Origin: Siphonodentalium dalli
Taxonomy: Eukaryota > Mollusca > Scaphopoda > Gadilida > Siphonodentaliidae
DNA: 64,000 bases
NCBI GenBank assembly: GCA_032622095.1
Contig: CP136068.1
Location: 3,511,314 to 3,575,313, forward strand
Direction: 5' to 3'
Below the pieces are notes generated by a model that worked only from the letters and a program-made list of their open reading frames with translations, had not been told where the DNA came from and made no database searches. The translations under genes were made by a program, and so were the position numbers. Shown piece after piece: positions 22,701 to 34,020 of the stretch (positions within the stretch are counted from its first letter, which is position 1; each line of letters starts with the position of its first letter).

Positions 22701-24179
22701 TGAAAAATAAAAATTTCAAATTTAAAAAAAAGAAGGGTCATAACTCCTTTAAAATAAATCGGATCGAACCCATATTCAAACTCGAACTGTATTTTGGGAT
22801 GAGAAACCTATATACAATATTTGGTTCTGATCAAATAGAAATTGTTAGAGTTATCGCGTTTTGCCTAAAGTGTCTACAAACTGACAGACAGATGGATGGA
22901 CAGACGAGTGGTAAATCCGGACATTGACATTATGTGTACCATAGTATGGTATAGGTACACATAAAAAGTTTTATCTCATGCAGAGTACAAAAAACATACA
23001 TCAAACCTGGTGTGCCCCTTTGATATTTCAATTCACATGTGTAACCAATTGAAATCAATGTCGAAAAAGCTTTCCATTAATATATAGATACAACAAAGTA
23101 GACCTACAGTTCTAAAAGTGTTATGAACAATTATTTTGTTCCCATAGACTGATACAGAGCTCTCGACAATATCCAATGGTAATGCAATCAAACAATGGAA
23201 CCAGGTTATGCCTTTAAGATGAAGTTGAAATAACCATGCATATAGTCGGCCTATGATATGGCCAGAGGAACTTAGCTCTATAAAGTTTATGTGATAAAGC
23301 CACCTAGCAGTTAATTAACTAAATACAAGAGAGAGAAACTTAATGGCATTGTAACTCGAAACCATCTCTACAGCATTGCGAAGGTGATTTATTAGATGCT
23401 ATCTAGAGAGTGCCACCTGTGTATCTCTGATATATTTCAGTGATGAATAAAATAATCAAAGGGCCACAACTCCATTGAAAAGGACCGGATCAAACCCAAA
23501 TTCGAACTCGATCTGTATTTTGAGTTGAGAAACTCACATACAAAATTTGGTTCCTATCAGTTGAAAAATTATTTATATATCGAAGCGTTCATGAATTCTA
23601 TGTCAAAGGGCCATAACTCCATTAAAAAATATCGGATCAAACCCATATTCGAACTCGATCTGTATTTTGGTCCAAGAAACTCGCATACCAAATTTTGATT
23701 CTGATCAGATAAAATGTTTTTGAGTTATGGTAGCATGTATGAATTCTAAGTCGAAAAAGGGCCATAACTCCGCAAAAAAAACTTGGATCAAACCCATATT
23801 CAAACTCGATCTGTATTTGGTGCTGAGAAACACATATACAAAATTTAGTTCCGATCGGATAGAAAATATTTGAGTTATCGCACCATGCGTAAAGTGTCCA
23901 CGGACAGACAGACAGACAGACGGACGGACGGACGGACACACGGCGAGTGGTCAATCCGGACGTCGACATTATGTTTACCATACTATGGTATGGGTAAACA
24001 TAAAAATACTGCGGTGTACAGCGGTAACGAACACCAATAACGCGGTGACCTGCGGTAACCAACGGTAAAAATACCGTACCAGTACCGCGAATCAACCGCC
24101 CTCCGTCGCGGTACAGAATGATAACCGCGGTATTTTGGTGGTAACACCGCGGTAAGTACCGGCCCATAACCTCGTTAAA
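19798..24179. mobile_element. TTAA-flanked DNA transposon with CCGCGGT subterminal repeats
   Basis: The left end TTTAACGAGGT (19798-19808) is exactly inverted at the right end ACCTCGTTAAA (24169-24179). Read as TTAA target duplication plus a CGAGGT terminus, this resembles piggyBac or Kolobok integration, but the TIR is too short to assign. Dense variants of ACCGCGGTA and GCGGTAACG fill 19820-20000 on the left. On the right they occupy 22038-22083, are interrupted by repeat A (22084-24006), and resume at 24007-24165. The interior (20015-22037) has no transposase-like ORF, so the element is non-autonomous. Subterminal motif clusters of this kind usually bind the transposase; that role here is inference. 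Confidence 0.7.
22084..24006 (+). mobile_element. Repeat family A, copy 2 (inserted in the TTAA element)
   Basis: It starts GAAAACGAGAGGCCGATCAC and ends ATGTTTACCATACTATGG...TAAAAA, the same ends as copy 1. It contains two successive 3'-type ends: one at 22730-22973 (GACAGACAG run, then ATGTGTACCATAGTATGG) and one at 23455-24006 with three ~150-bp monomers and a (GACA/GACG)n run at 23904-23940. It interrupts the CCGCGGT-rich subterminal region of its host element. TAC occurs on both sides (22081-22083, 24007-24009) as a possible 3-bp target duplication. No coding region is recognised. Confidence 0.7.
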
Positions 24180-24514
24180 CAGTGTTGTCATCACTAAATC
24201 CAGCATTCTGATTGGTCGGCGCCCACGTGGCTAGTTGCAGTTATTTCTCGGTGAATGCGCAACGCCTTATAACACCAAGCTCATAACACCATCGATACGT
24301 CATTGGGTTTGGAAAGACGAACGCGTAATGTTTTGGGCGCATTTGGACTCGCGCAGGATTGACTTAATAGATCATCGGATTTCAATACGAAGAGAAATTG
24401 TTCCTATTAACTTTTGCCAAGGGTGCTATTGGGTATTTTGGGCTGATCTTGTCACGATACACTTTTCGATTTAAATACATTTACAAAAGTGGCTTTTTCG
24501 CTAAATGTATATAA
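24180..24514. other. No recognised feature
   Basis: About 330 bases between the TTAA element and the hairpin. A 79-aa ORF spans 24235-24474 (+) but shows no recognisable domain. Confidence 0.35.
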
Positions 24515-24681
24515 ATATAAGGATTAACTGTCATGTGGACTATTTTTATGGAGATGTAACCGTGAGGTAAGTGGTCATAACTTGTATGTAAAACCCTTCG
24601 GGTTTTACACAAGTTATGTCCACTTACCTCACGGTTACATCTCCATAAAAACAGTCCACATGACAGTTAATCCTTATATAA
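24515..24681. repeat. ~167-bp near-perfect palindrome
   Basis: The arms are centred on a TTC loop at 24597-24599, flanked by TAAAACCC/GGGTTTTA. The outer arms include GGATTAACTGTCATGTGGAC and its inverse, with only a few mismatches (for example TTGTATG against CACAAG). It could be a hairpin insertion or a young foldback element. Confidence 0.75.
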
Positions 24682-25079
24682 AAATCAAAATCTTTCAACA
24701 ATCAAATGTGCTTGAAGCGCACAAAGAGGCAGCCGCTGAATAAAGGTTCTGTCTAAGATCAAAATGTGTGCTAATCCCACAAAGGCGCCATGGGTCTCTC
24801 CAACGCTGAATATCGACGCCCTACAGGGAACCTATTTCAGCTAGTTTAGTGTAATAGAAGTTGATCCAGTCGACTAACAAAAGTCGTATAAATTCCATAC
24901 TACAGAATATGTTAGATAACGGGTTGGTTGACAGACTAATGAAGAAATAGTTAGAAACAAGAGATGGACTGTCGTCCGGTGCATACCCCCTCGTGGCATA
25001 CCGCCTAGTGTGGGCACATCTATAACTTATGATGGCTATACTCAGACATATGGACCCAGAAATCAGCATTTTCATATAA
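24682..25079. other. No recognised feature
   Basis: About 400 bases with no supported gene. The minus-strand ORF at 24821-25075 is not recognised. Confidence 0.35.
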
Positions 25080-26006
25080 ACAAAGATGAATAACTATAGA
25101 ACAAAAAACCAAAACAAACATTTGAATGTGCCATTAAATGTCCTCATAGTGGTGAACATCAATACAAAATTTCATTGAGATCCGAGCATTACTGTTCAAG
25201 TTATGAGCTGAACAGACATCAGATGGATCAAACAGCCAACATTTCCAGATGAACAAAGATGAATAACTCTAGAATGGAAAACCGGAACAAAACGATGGAA
25301 CCTTCTTTTTAATGTCCTCATAGTAGTGAACATCCATACCAAATCCCATTGAGATCCCAGAACAACTGTCGAAGTTACGACATGAACAGACACCAGATGA
25401 ACCAAAAAGCCAACATTTCCAGATGAACAAAGATGTTTAACTCTAGAATGGAAAATCCGAACAAAACGATGGAACCCTCTATTGAATGCCCTCATAGTAG
25501 TGAACATCCATACAAATTTTCATTGAGATCCGAGCACTACTGTTCAGGTTATGACATGAACAGACACCAGATGGACCAAAAATCCAACATTTCGAGATAA
25601 ACAAAGATGAATAACTCTAGAATGGAAAATCCGAACAAAATGATAGAACCCTCTATTTAATGTCCTCATAGTTGTGAACATCCACACCAAATTTGGTTGA
25701 GATCCCAGCACAACTGTTGAAGTTACGACATGAACAGACACCAGACGGACTAAAAAGCCACTATTTCCAGATAAACAAAGATGAATAACTCTAGAATGGA
25801 AAATCCAAACAAAACGATGGAACCCTCTATTTAATGTCCTCATAATAGTGAACATCCACACGTAATTTCATTGAGATCCGAGCACTACTGTTCAAGTTAT
25901 GACACGAACAGACATCGGACGGACGTACGGACTCACGCACGCACGGACGGATGGACAGGTGCAAAACAGTACCCCCCCCTTTTTTTTTTTTTAAAGGGGT
26001 ATAATT
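25080..26006 (+). repeat. 176-bp minisatellite with molluscan-type tail (family C)
   Basis: Five units start at about 25083, 25257, 25431, 25607 and 25784 (AACAAAGATGAATAACTCTA). They share ATGGAACCCTCTATTTAATG, CATAGTAGTGAACATCCA, TTGAGATCCGAGCACTACTG and ACATGAACAGACACCAGA. The block ends in a GACGG-type run, then GACAGGTGCAAAACAGTACC, a C7/T12 tract and AAAGGGGTATAATTA. That tail looks like the 3' end of interspersed repeats I associate with molluscs. ORFs on the minus strand are periodic shadows of the 176-bp unit, which is nearly a multiple of three. Confidence 0.8.
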
Positions 26007-26627
26007 ATAGAATTGTGTGTATCCTGCACAATGATCAGCCATTTATAAAACTTTTTTTTTTCAATTAAAGAGCTTCTCAAACAGGTTAAACTGTTAGTTG
26101 AACTAAAAGGAGATCATTTCCCAGTCATTTGAGTGGTATCAGTAGAGTTTTATGCAGTTTTAGACCAAATTTATTGAAATTTGGGGGGTGGGTGTCAAAA
26201 AATTGGGAGTAGAAAATATGTTTTTTGCAGGTTTGGGGGTGGTGGATGCCCGAAAATGCCCGATGCAAAAAAACGGCATACCTTCCAGCAAATTTTGTAC
26301 TAGCCCCCCCCCCCCCCTGCAGAGCCCATTTAATTTTCATGAGACTGGTGGACTGCATGACCATACTCCTAAATAAACTTGACTCTTATCAGACCAAGAC
26401 AGTATTGTGTAGATTTTCAACAACCATACTAGAATTATATTTAAACAAGACTCAACCATATTTTCCACTGATCTATATGTCACAACATATTCATATGGCA
26501 GCATTCATCTCTAGTTAAGTGGTCATGCTAATAAATTTGCTATGATACTCATATCAGGTAGAGCGAAGCGATCTGAACAAATCTAGGATAAGCCACTACG
26601 TGTAGAAAACATTAAAAACATGTATAT
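26007..26627. other. Unassigned, with a poly-C tract
   Basis: No supported gene. A run of about 15 C lies near 26304-26318. The overlapping ORFs at 26125-26518 on both strands are low-complexity driven. Confidence 0.35.
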
Positions 26628-28326
26628 TAGTCCAGGAGATATTGGTCGACCTCTGCACCCCCCCCCCCCCCCCCCAGGACTTAACTTCACCCCACTAATT
26701 TTCTTCCTTAAGGTCTCCTCTAATTTCTTTTCACTTGTTAACAAGAAAAAAAAGTGGCCGCAGAGACTCCAGACAAGATGGCGTCCATAATGGCGGCCAT
26801 TTTTTTTAAATGCACCAGGTCTCTTTGATCGCCATTATAGTAAAGATGAATGCACAGGCGGTCTTGTTTTCCGCTCGATTCATTATGCTAATATACAACC
26901 CTTACAAATTAGCCACAAATCCGCGACCAGAATCCAAAATGGCGGCCAAGATGCCTGCCGAAATGTGAAAATGTGCTATTTTTCTGACATTTTACTACAT
27001 TTCGTTGGTCTCTGTGGGAAAATGTTATAATTTTTGCGTCATGTTATACATTTATCATATAGAGGAGTCATTGGCGAACCCATGGGGACCATAATATGCA
27101 TTCATTGTGGGATATTTTTGTCCGATATCACGTTTTCCCAAATACCGGTATCATAGGTCAAAGCCGAATCTCCGTTAATAATGCGATGTTATGTTTCGAA
27201 TCAATGAATGTTATTGCTATTATAACAACACCCATGCATATATATTTGCAGGAGATACTCGAGCTAGGATTCCTCTTATACATGAGTTGAGGAATATTTA
27301 CTCAAATCCAAGATGGCGGCCAAAATGGCCACCAGAAATAAAAAAATCGCCGAAAATCACTGATTTTAACATCAGTGAGCATTATTGTCATGACAACTCC
27401 ACACCTGCTTACTATTGTAAGTTGGGAACACTTAGGCGAAAAACTTTCCTTGTACCATATCCAAATAAAAGTCCCCCAAATCCAAAATGGCGCCCACAAT
27501 GGCGAACAGATTTTGAAAAATCACCTAAATTCTCTCATATTCAAATCATTGGGCATTATTGTCGAGACAACTCCATCCATGCGTACAGTTGAGTTGGAAA
27601 TACTGAGGTGAAGTAATTACCTTACATCTCATGCAAGAAATGTTTTTTCCAAATCGAAGATGGCGGCCAAAATGGCGAACAAAATTTGAAAACACGCCTA
27701 CATTCCTTTACTTTCTTAGGATGGGCTTTATTGTTTCGCGATTTCTACCCACCATTACATGTTGATATGTATGAATTATTCAATAGGGTTTGGCAAGTGA
27801 TACTCACAGTCAATATGGCGGCCAAACTGGCGGGCAGAAATTGAAAAGAAGCCGATATTATCACATACTAATTTCAACTTTTTGGCATAATATTGATTTG
27901 TATAGACGAATCTGTACATAATATAAGCCATCTATTAGTTCCAATGTAAGTCGTATCCTTTTGGAAGGATGAAAACCCACAATCGCGATGTGGCATTTCA
28001 AAATCCATTCTCCACTCATACTGGCCGTAACCGTATATAGGTGCGCCGAATAGTCATATTATGACTTCCAAGAATCAAAACAACAGTACCTGAGCTTATT
28101 CTGAATTACCACATACAGCATTATCTAGACTCATTTCCGTCTCTTCGTCAGATTAATCTATCTCACTCACAACAACAGTTCACTACTCTTCTTTGTAGGA
28201 GTGTGCCACTAATCGGAATGTTTCAAACAATACATATGCCGGTGTCCAGCTCACGTGTTGGTTTCGAAAGCTTGGAATTCTTAGCGAGCTTCATTCGTGG
28301 TATAGCTTATGGTAAAATTCAGATGC

Positions 28327-28543
28327 TACAGTAATGCTCTAATTAATCGACCTCTTAACCAAAGCAGAATTATGGGTAACTTTTCAGGATTTAGTCGGAA
28401 ATATGGCTTGTTGCCATTCATCGGAAAGCTCTCGGGGAGAGCTTTCCGATGAATGGCAACAAGCCATATTTCCGACTAAATCCTGAAAAGTTACCCATAA
28501 TTCTGCTTTGGTTAAGAGGTCGATTAATTAGAGCATTACTGTA
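28327..28543. repeat. Perfect 217-bp palindrome (107-bp arms, 3-nt loop)
   Basis: The arms 28327-28433 and 28437-28543 are exact reverse complements around GGG. The palindrome breaks at 28326/28544. It lies in the left arm of transposon 2 with no equivalent in the right arm. Perfect arms beside diverged TIRs imply a recent event or an assembly foldback. Confidence 0.9.
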
Positions 28544-28721
28544 CATATGGGGTATATGCGTCATCTTGTGCGATACACTATAAAGGTATTCGGTCGATGC
28601 GTATACTAGCTTTCAGAAGGACCTATCTATCTGCGTATTGTCAGCTTTGGTGACCTAATGGGGATAACAACGTGTACACCTGGTGATCTTCCCAAACAGC
28701 CACTTCTCAATATATGGTTCA

Positions 28722-29003
28722 TCAATTCACATACTCATCTAATGCACTGACATACACGGACAACTTCTGTATATGGCTTCGAATGTTGAAAGCCCGACAT
28801 TTGACGGATGCTTTTCTGCTAAGGCGTAGAAGACCGTAATGCATAACATACCCAAACTCCTTGAACATGATCATAAGAACAAGCTTGTTGGCGTCCAGCA
28901 ATCGTCTCACCGAACAGATCCAAGCAGATGATAACAATACACACAGTGCTAGTTTGTGGGTATGTGTCATGATAGTGGAAATGAAATTGGACCATGACTG
29001 CAC
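28722..29003 (-). other. Coding-like segment, left arm of transposon 2
   Basis: A 93-aa minus-strand ORF whose start (FISTIMTHTHKLAL) and end (KLSVYVSALDEYVN) parallel the plus-strand ORF at 29706-30068. The middle is diverged. No domain is recognised. It may be a remnant of a transposase or captured gene duplicated into both arms, or simply conserved TIR DNA that happens to stay open. Confidence 0.25.
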
Positions 29004-29705
29004 CGCCCCTTATTTTGTTTTGTTTTAGATTCAGACAGGATCTCATGTGTGGCTTTGCTTTCCTTGTATGCTAAGATTGTATGTTCCCATCCGTTTGGAA
29101 GCCGTTCTTAAACAACTGGACCAGGAGTATGTCATTGGCTACTGCTGTATAAGCCCCACCAAGACTGGGGTGTAGTCTTAAAGGCGATACCTTTGATAGT
29201 TGGTTGATATGTCATACTCACGCTGGGTTGTATGGTTCAAGAAAGTACAAATGCCATCAACAAAAGGGTGAAATGTTCAACGCGAAGAACATCCAGAGGA
29301 ATGTTACGTTGATGAGCTCTTGCATTCAGTTCAACAAACGTTGGTACACCAAGTGATTTCTTGGTAACATCACCAATGCGAACATTTTCTTGCATGAGAC
29401 ATTAACTACTATATTCTAAAGTTATATATATAAAGCTATATGATCATAAAGGTCGCGTTCCCCAACGGCCACAGCCATTGCCATCGAGACTGTAAATTGT
29501 TCTTTAAATACATAGTGAAATAAATGCACCACAGTTCCTGACATTTTCTTGAATAATACCGCCCATATACTGACACTAACCCCGAGAGAGGATAACAAAA
29601 CACGCATACATTATCCTTTAGTCCATCCGACTGTTTTGAGGGAGGCCAGCATATTATTATCCAGACAAAAGTGTTCGTAGTTAAATCAGAAAGGCTTCGA
29701 AATGG

Positions 29706-30068
29706 ATGTGGAAATACAATCTTACCACACCAAATAAAACCGACACGCATGACATTCGATATCTTAAACATGCACCAGGTGTAGGGGTGGTGTATACAGT
29801 GGCCCATTTCATTCCCACTATCATGGCGCATGTCCACAAACTAGCGCCGCGAACATTGTTCTTCTCTGCTGGGAGATATTCGACGAGACAAATGCGGGGC
29901 GTCACACAGTTTGCTTCGGACAATGGTCAAGAAGTGTGGGTAGTCTACACTAGGGTCTTCTCCTTAGCAGATAGACATCTGTCCAAGGGAATGAGACAGC
30001 TAGCAACCTTCGAAACACTGTCGAAGTTGTCCACATATGCCAATGCGTTCGCTGAGTTTGTGAGTTGA
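29706..30068 (+). other. Coding-like segment, right arm of transposon 2
   Basis: A 120-aa ORF containing FIPTIMAHVHKLAP and ending KLSTYANAFAEFVS, the inverted counterpart of 28722-29003. It is longer and cleaner than its partner. A further stretch at about 30222-30340 stays open (GGGEYFVGVSDLDLSDKE) and ends at a possible GT splice donor near 30338. Function not recognised. Confidence 0.25.
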
Positions 30069-31795
30069 CGAACCATCTATTGAGAAGTGACTAGCTAACT
30101 GGTTCGCCAGGTGTACATGTCGTTATCCCATGGGGTATGAGACACCATACAGAGAGATGACCTTCTGTAAGCTAGACACCGGAAAATGAATTGTTTGAAA
30201 AGTTATGATTAGAGGGACCCTACTCCCAGGAGGTGGTGAATACTTTGTCGGTGTGAGTGACCTAGATTTATCAGACAAAGAAATGGAAGCTGGTCCAGAT
30301 AATTATGGACGTGGCAAATCAGAATCTGTTATCAGGTAATTGTTCTGATATAACTATTCGGCGCACCTACGCTTACGGCCATTATCGGCGCTAAGTGGAG
30401 ACTGGATTTCGAAATGCCACATCGCGATATTAATTGTGGTGTTTCATCTTTCCAGAAGGATACGAGCTATGTTATGCGTTTTGATACCTTTAAGTTGAAC
30501 TAATAGATGGTTTGTGTACAGTTTCGTCCATACATACCGATATTATGACAACAAGTTGAAATTAATATGTGAAAATATCGATTTCTTTTCAATTTCTAGC
30601 TGCCAATTTAGCAGCGATCTTGGCTGTGTGTATCCAAACCCTAATGAATACTTCATGTCACTATTCCATATCAACATGTAATGGTGGATAGATATCGCGA
30701 AACAATAACGCCCATCGTAAGAAAGTAAAGGAATGTAGAATTGTTTTCAAATTTCGGTCGCCATTTTGGCCGCCATCTTCGATTTGGAAAACAATTTCTT
30801 GCATGAAATGTAATGTAATTACTTCACCTCAGTATTTCCAACTCAATTGTAAGCATGGGTGGAGTTGTCTCGACAATAATGCCCAACGATGTGAATATGA
30901 GGGAATTTCGGTGATTATTCAAAATCTGTCCGCCATTGTGGGCGCCATTTTGGATTTGGGGAACTTTTATTTGGATATGGTACAAGGAAAGTTCTTCGCC
31001 TAAGTGTTCCCAACTTACAATAGTACGCAGGTGTGGAGTTGTCATGACAATAATGCTCACTGATGTTAAAATCAGCGATTTTCGGCGATTTTTTATTTCT
31101 GGTGGCCATTTTGGCTGCCATCTTGGATTTGGGTAAATATTCCTCAACTCAGGTATAAGAGGAATCCTAGCTCGAGCAGCTCCTGTAAATATATATGCAT
31201 AGGTTCGTTATAATAGCAATAACATTCATTGGTTCGAAACATAACATCGCGTTATTAACAGAGATTCGGCTTTGACCTATGATACCGGCATTTGGGAAAA
31301 CGTGATATCGGACAAAAATATCCCGCAATGAATGCATATTATGGTCCTAATGTGTTCGCCAATGACTGTATAATGTATAATATAAAAAATTCTAACATTT
31401 TCCCACATAGACAAACGAAAGGTGGTAACATGTCAGAAAAATAGCATATTTTCACATTTCGACGGCCATTTTGGCCGCCATATTGACTTCTGGTGTCGGA
31501 TTTTTGGCTAATTTGTAAGGGTTGTATATTAGCATAACGAATCGATCGGATAACAAGACCGCCTGTGCATTCATCTTTACTATAATGGCGATCAAAGAGA
31601 CCTGGTGCATTTAAAAAAATGGCCGCCATTATGGACGCCATCTTGTCTGGAGTCTCTGCGGCCACTTTTTTTTCTTGTTAACAAGTGAAAAAAATTAGAG
31701 GAGACCTTAAGGAAGAAAATTAGTGGGGTGAAGTTAAGTCCTGCCTGGGGGGGGGGGGGGGGGGGTGCAGAGGTCGACCAATATCTCCTGGACTA

Positions 31796-34020
31796 TATAG
31801 TGAAATATTTTAATAATGACTGCTGGTTGTTACATACTGGCCATAATTGAGATGACTATTCCTGTTTTTTAGCAAGCATCAGTATACTTTGGATTATTAA
31901 ATATTTTTAAATATATATGTTCTGGAATGTTTCATACTGATGCTAGCTTTTGCACAAATCGCTCGGATTAGCCAAACAATGCAAAAATGACCAACTTTAG
32001 GTGAAATGATGGTACTCTTTCTTAACAGAATCGCTTTAACCTACAAACATCATAGCAATCCAGCAGTACCCATCAGCATGATATAAAATTAGCAGGACCA
32101 CTTAACCTGGGGTGATATTGAAAATGAATATATCTTAAGAATGGTAAGTTATGAGGGCAATTAGCTATTATAAAGAATAAATTATGTCAGGGAGATTATA
32201 GACCCTCATCTTTTTCAACCTGCAAGTACTGAAATTATCATGGCCAATCAAAATTAATGTGGGACTAATAAAGGCTCATTCTACTATTGATTGAATAGTG
32301 ATGATTCCATCATTTCCTAAATCTTTTTGTTTAGATGAGTTGTCATAGTCCCTATTGGAAGAATTGATTACTTCTGAAATATATTTTGGTAAATATGGCC
32401 AACTCTCATCTGATTACAACATGTTTTTACTATGCACAGATGCAATACCCAATTTAAGATCGTAACATGTGGTTGCTGCATGAAGCAAACAGCTGGTCAT
32501 TCCATTTAGTAAAAGTGTTTAGCATGTTCCATAGCTTGGTCACTTAAATTGGATCAGTTGTTAACATGTTGATAACAAATTTTGAAAACCATGTTCAATC
32601 TGTTGATTAGAGCACAATCCCATTGTTACAATCCTTCCTTGATTTTTGGTAAAGCACACCAATTTCCAAGGCATGTTCAAACTCGGCAAGCACATACATG
32701 TATGTTGTGGGTCGGGGTCAACGCATGCTCAGTAGCAATTTCCAGCTAATCCAACTGTGCGTGCTCTAAGTTGGTCAGAGCATGCGAATAGTTCTTTACC
32801 AGAATAAATCTCGTCTTTGATTCAATTGATTCTGGTAAAGAACTATGCTCTATAACCCTGACTGAATATATCTCAAACGAAAATTCAACATTAGAATACT
32901 AATACCTGTTAACTAGTTTAAATGAAATGCCAAATTGCACTCATTTACAACTAGAGGTGTGACTGTTTTTAAAACACTAAGATGTTTCACATGTCAGTAA
33001 ACATTTAGTTAAAATAATAAAAAAAACTGATTCCATGTGCAGGTGCACAACCTTAACCCTAATCCTAAGAATAAAAGCATGGAGAAAATTATGCATGTTG
33101 CGAAAATGTTCTAAGTCGAAAAAGGTGAATAACTCCCCCCAAAAAAGTTGGACAGAAGCCAAAATGGCAGGTGCACAGGTTCCCATGGTACTAAATAGCT
33201 GAGCCAAATTAAAAAAAATATTGTCCTAAAAATGTAGGAATACAAGACAGTCAATGACTGTGGGTCGCCCACCAGACTGTAAAGACTGAGACTCTGAATA
33301 CTACCACAGTCACTACGTGACATATTACTGACAATATCACTTAAGACAAGTAGTTCTAAACATGGACATGGCTGGAGGTTCTCAGATGAGCAGGGCTCTT
33401 CAACTTGAAATTTTTAATTGCACACCACTGACAAATCTCCAACCTCTTACCTTTTAAAGAAGACAACCATACCACAGTACTAAGTTCACAAACATAATTT
33501 TCACACATCCCTCTTAGGTTGAATTTTACAACTGGTACCAGTACTTCAAGCTCTCAAACGTTTGAAAATTACCAACCCTATAAATTTAAAATCTGTGACC
33601 AATTTGGTCCAACAGTTTAACCTGAAGTAGGAACATATGGACTGTTGATTTAAAAACATACATGTTGGAAAATCAAACCAAACTATGAGAACAATTATAA
33701 CCTGTTTGATGTGAACATCTAATCTACAACTAATGTTATACCAGGCATGGATTTTTCAACTGTTTAAATTTTGATCAAATCTTGCCCCCAACCAGTCTGC
33801 CTAGAAATCAATATTATTACACCAGTACCAAACAGGATAGAGAGTTAAATCTCGTATATCTGCCCCAATTAGAACAAATGTGAATCCCCATCTATGAGAT
33901 CCATTCATCTAGTAATATCAATATACCCCCAATATCCAATAGGGTATTATTTCACCTGGATAAGTGGTGGTTGAGAAAATAATATTGGAACAGCCAAGTC
34001 TGTATTTAGTGTGTCTGACT
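31796..34020. other. Unassigned AT-rich sequence with one short hairpin
   Basis: About 2.2 kb without a supported gene. An exact 18-bp inverted repeat (ATAGTTCTTTACCAGAAT) sits at 32788-32805 and 32829-32846 with a 23-nt loop. Minus-strand ORFs at 32977-33323 are overlapping and not recognised. Confidence 0.4.

Larger units (their letters stand above)
26628..31795. mobile_element. Long-TIR DNA transposon 2 (5.2 kb, nearly a full palindrome)
   Basis: The left end TAGTCCAGGAGATATTGG (26628) is inverted at the right end CCAATATCTCCTGGACTA (ending 31795). TAT flanks both sides (26625-26627, 31796-31798). Inverted similarity continues through TTAACAAG...AAGTGGCCGCAG, repeated AAGATGGCGGCCAAAATGGC phrases, and reaches about 29050 on the left and 29700 on the right, leaving about 650 bp of centre. 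The arms are diverged and carry a C tract (left, 26658) or G tract (right, 31748). The left arm alone contains a perfect 217-bp palindrome. Coding-like segments occur in both arms near the centre. No transposase domain was recognised. End sequence (TAG) and duplication (TAT) match those of transposon 1. Confidence 0.75.

Noticed and set aside
23637-24206. 189-aa minus-strand ORF
   Set aside because: It lies across the 3' monomers and GACG run of repeat A and the end of the TTAA element; it is low-complexity and has no domain.
25196-25861. Minus-strand ORFs of about 105 aa with repeated sequence
   Set aside because: Periodic reading of the 176-bp minisatellite; the repetition is from the DNA, not from a repeat protein.
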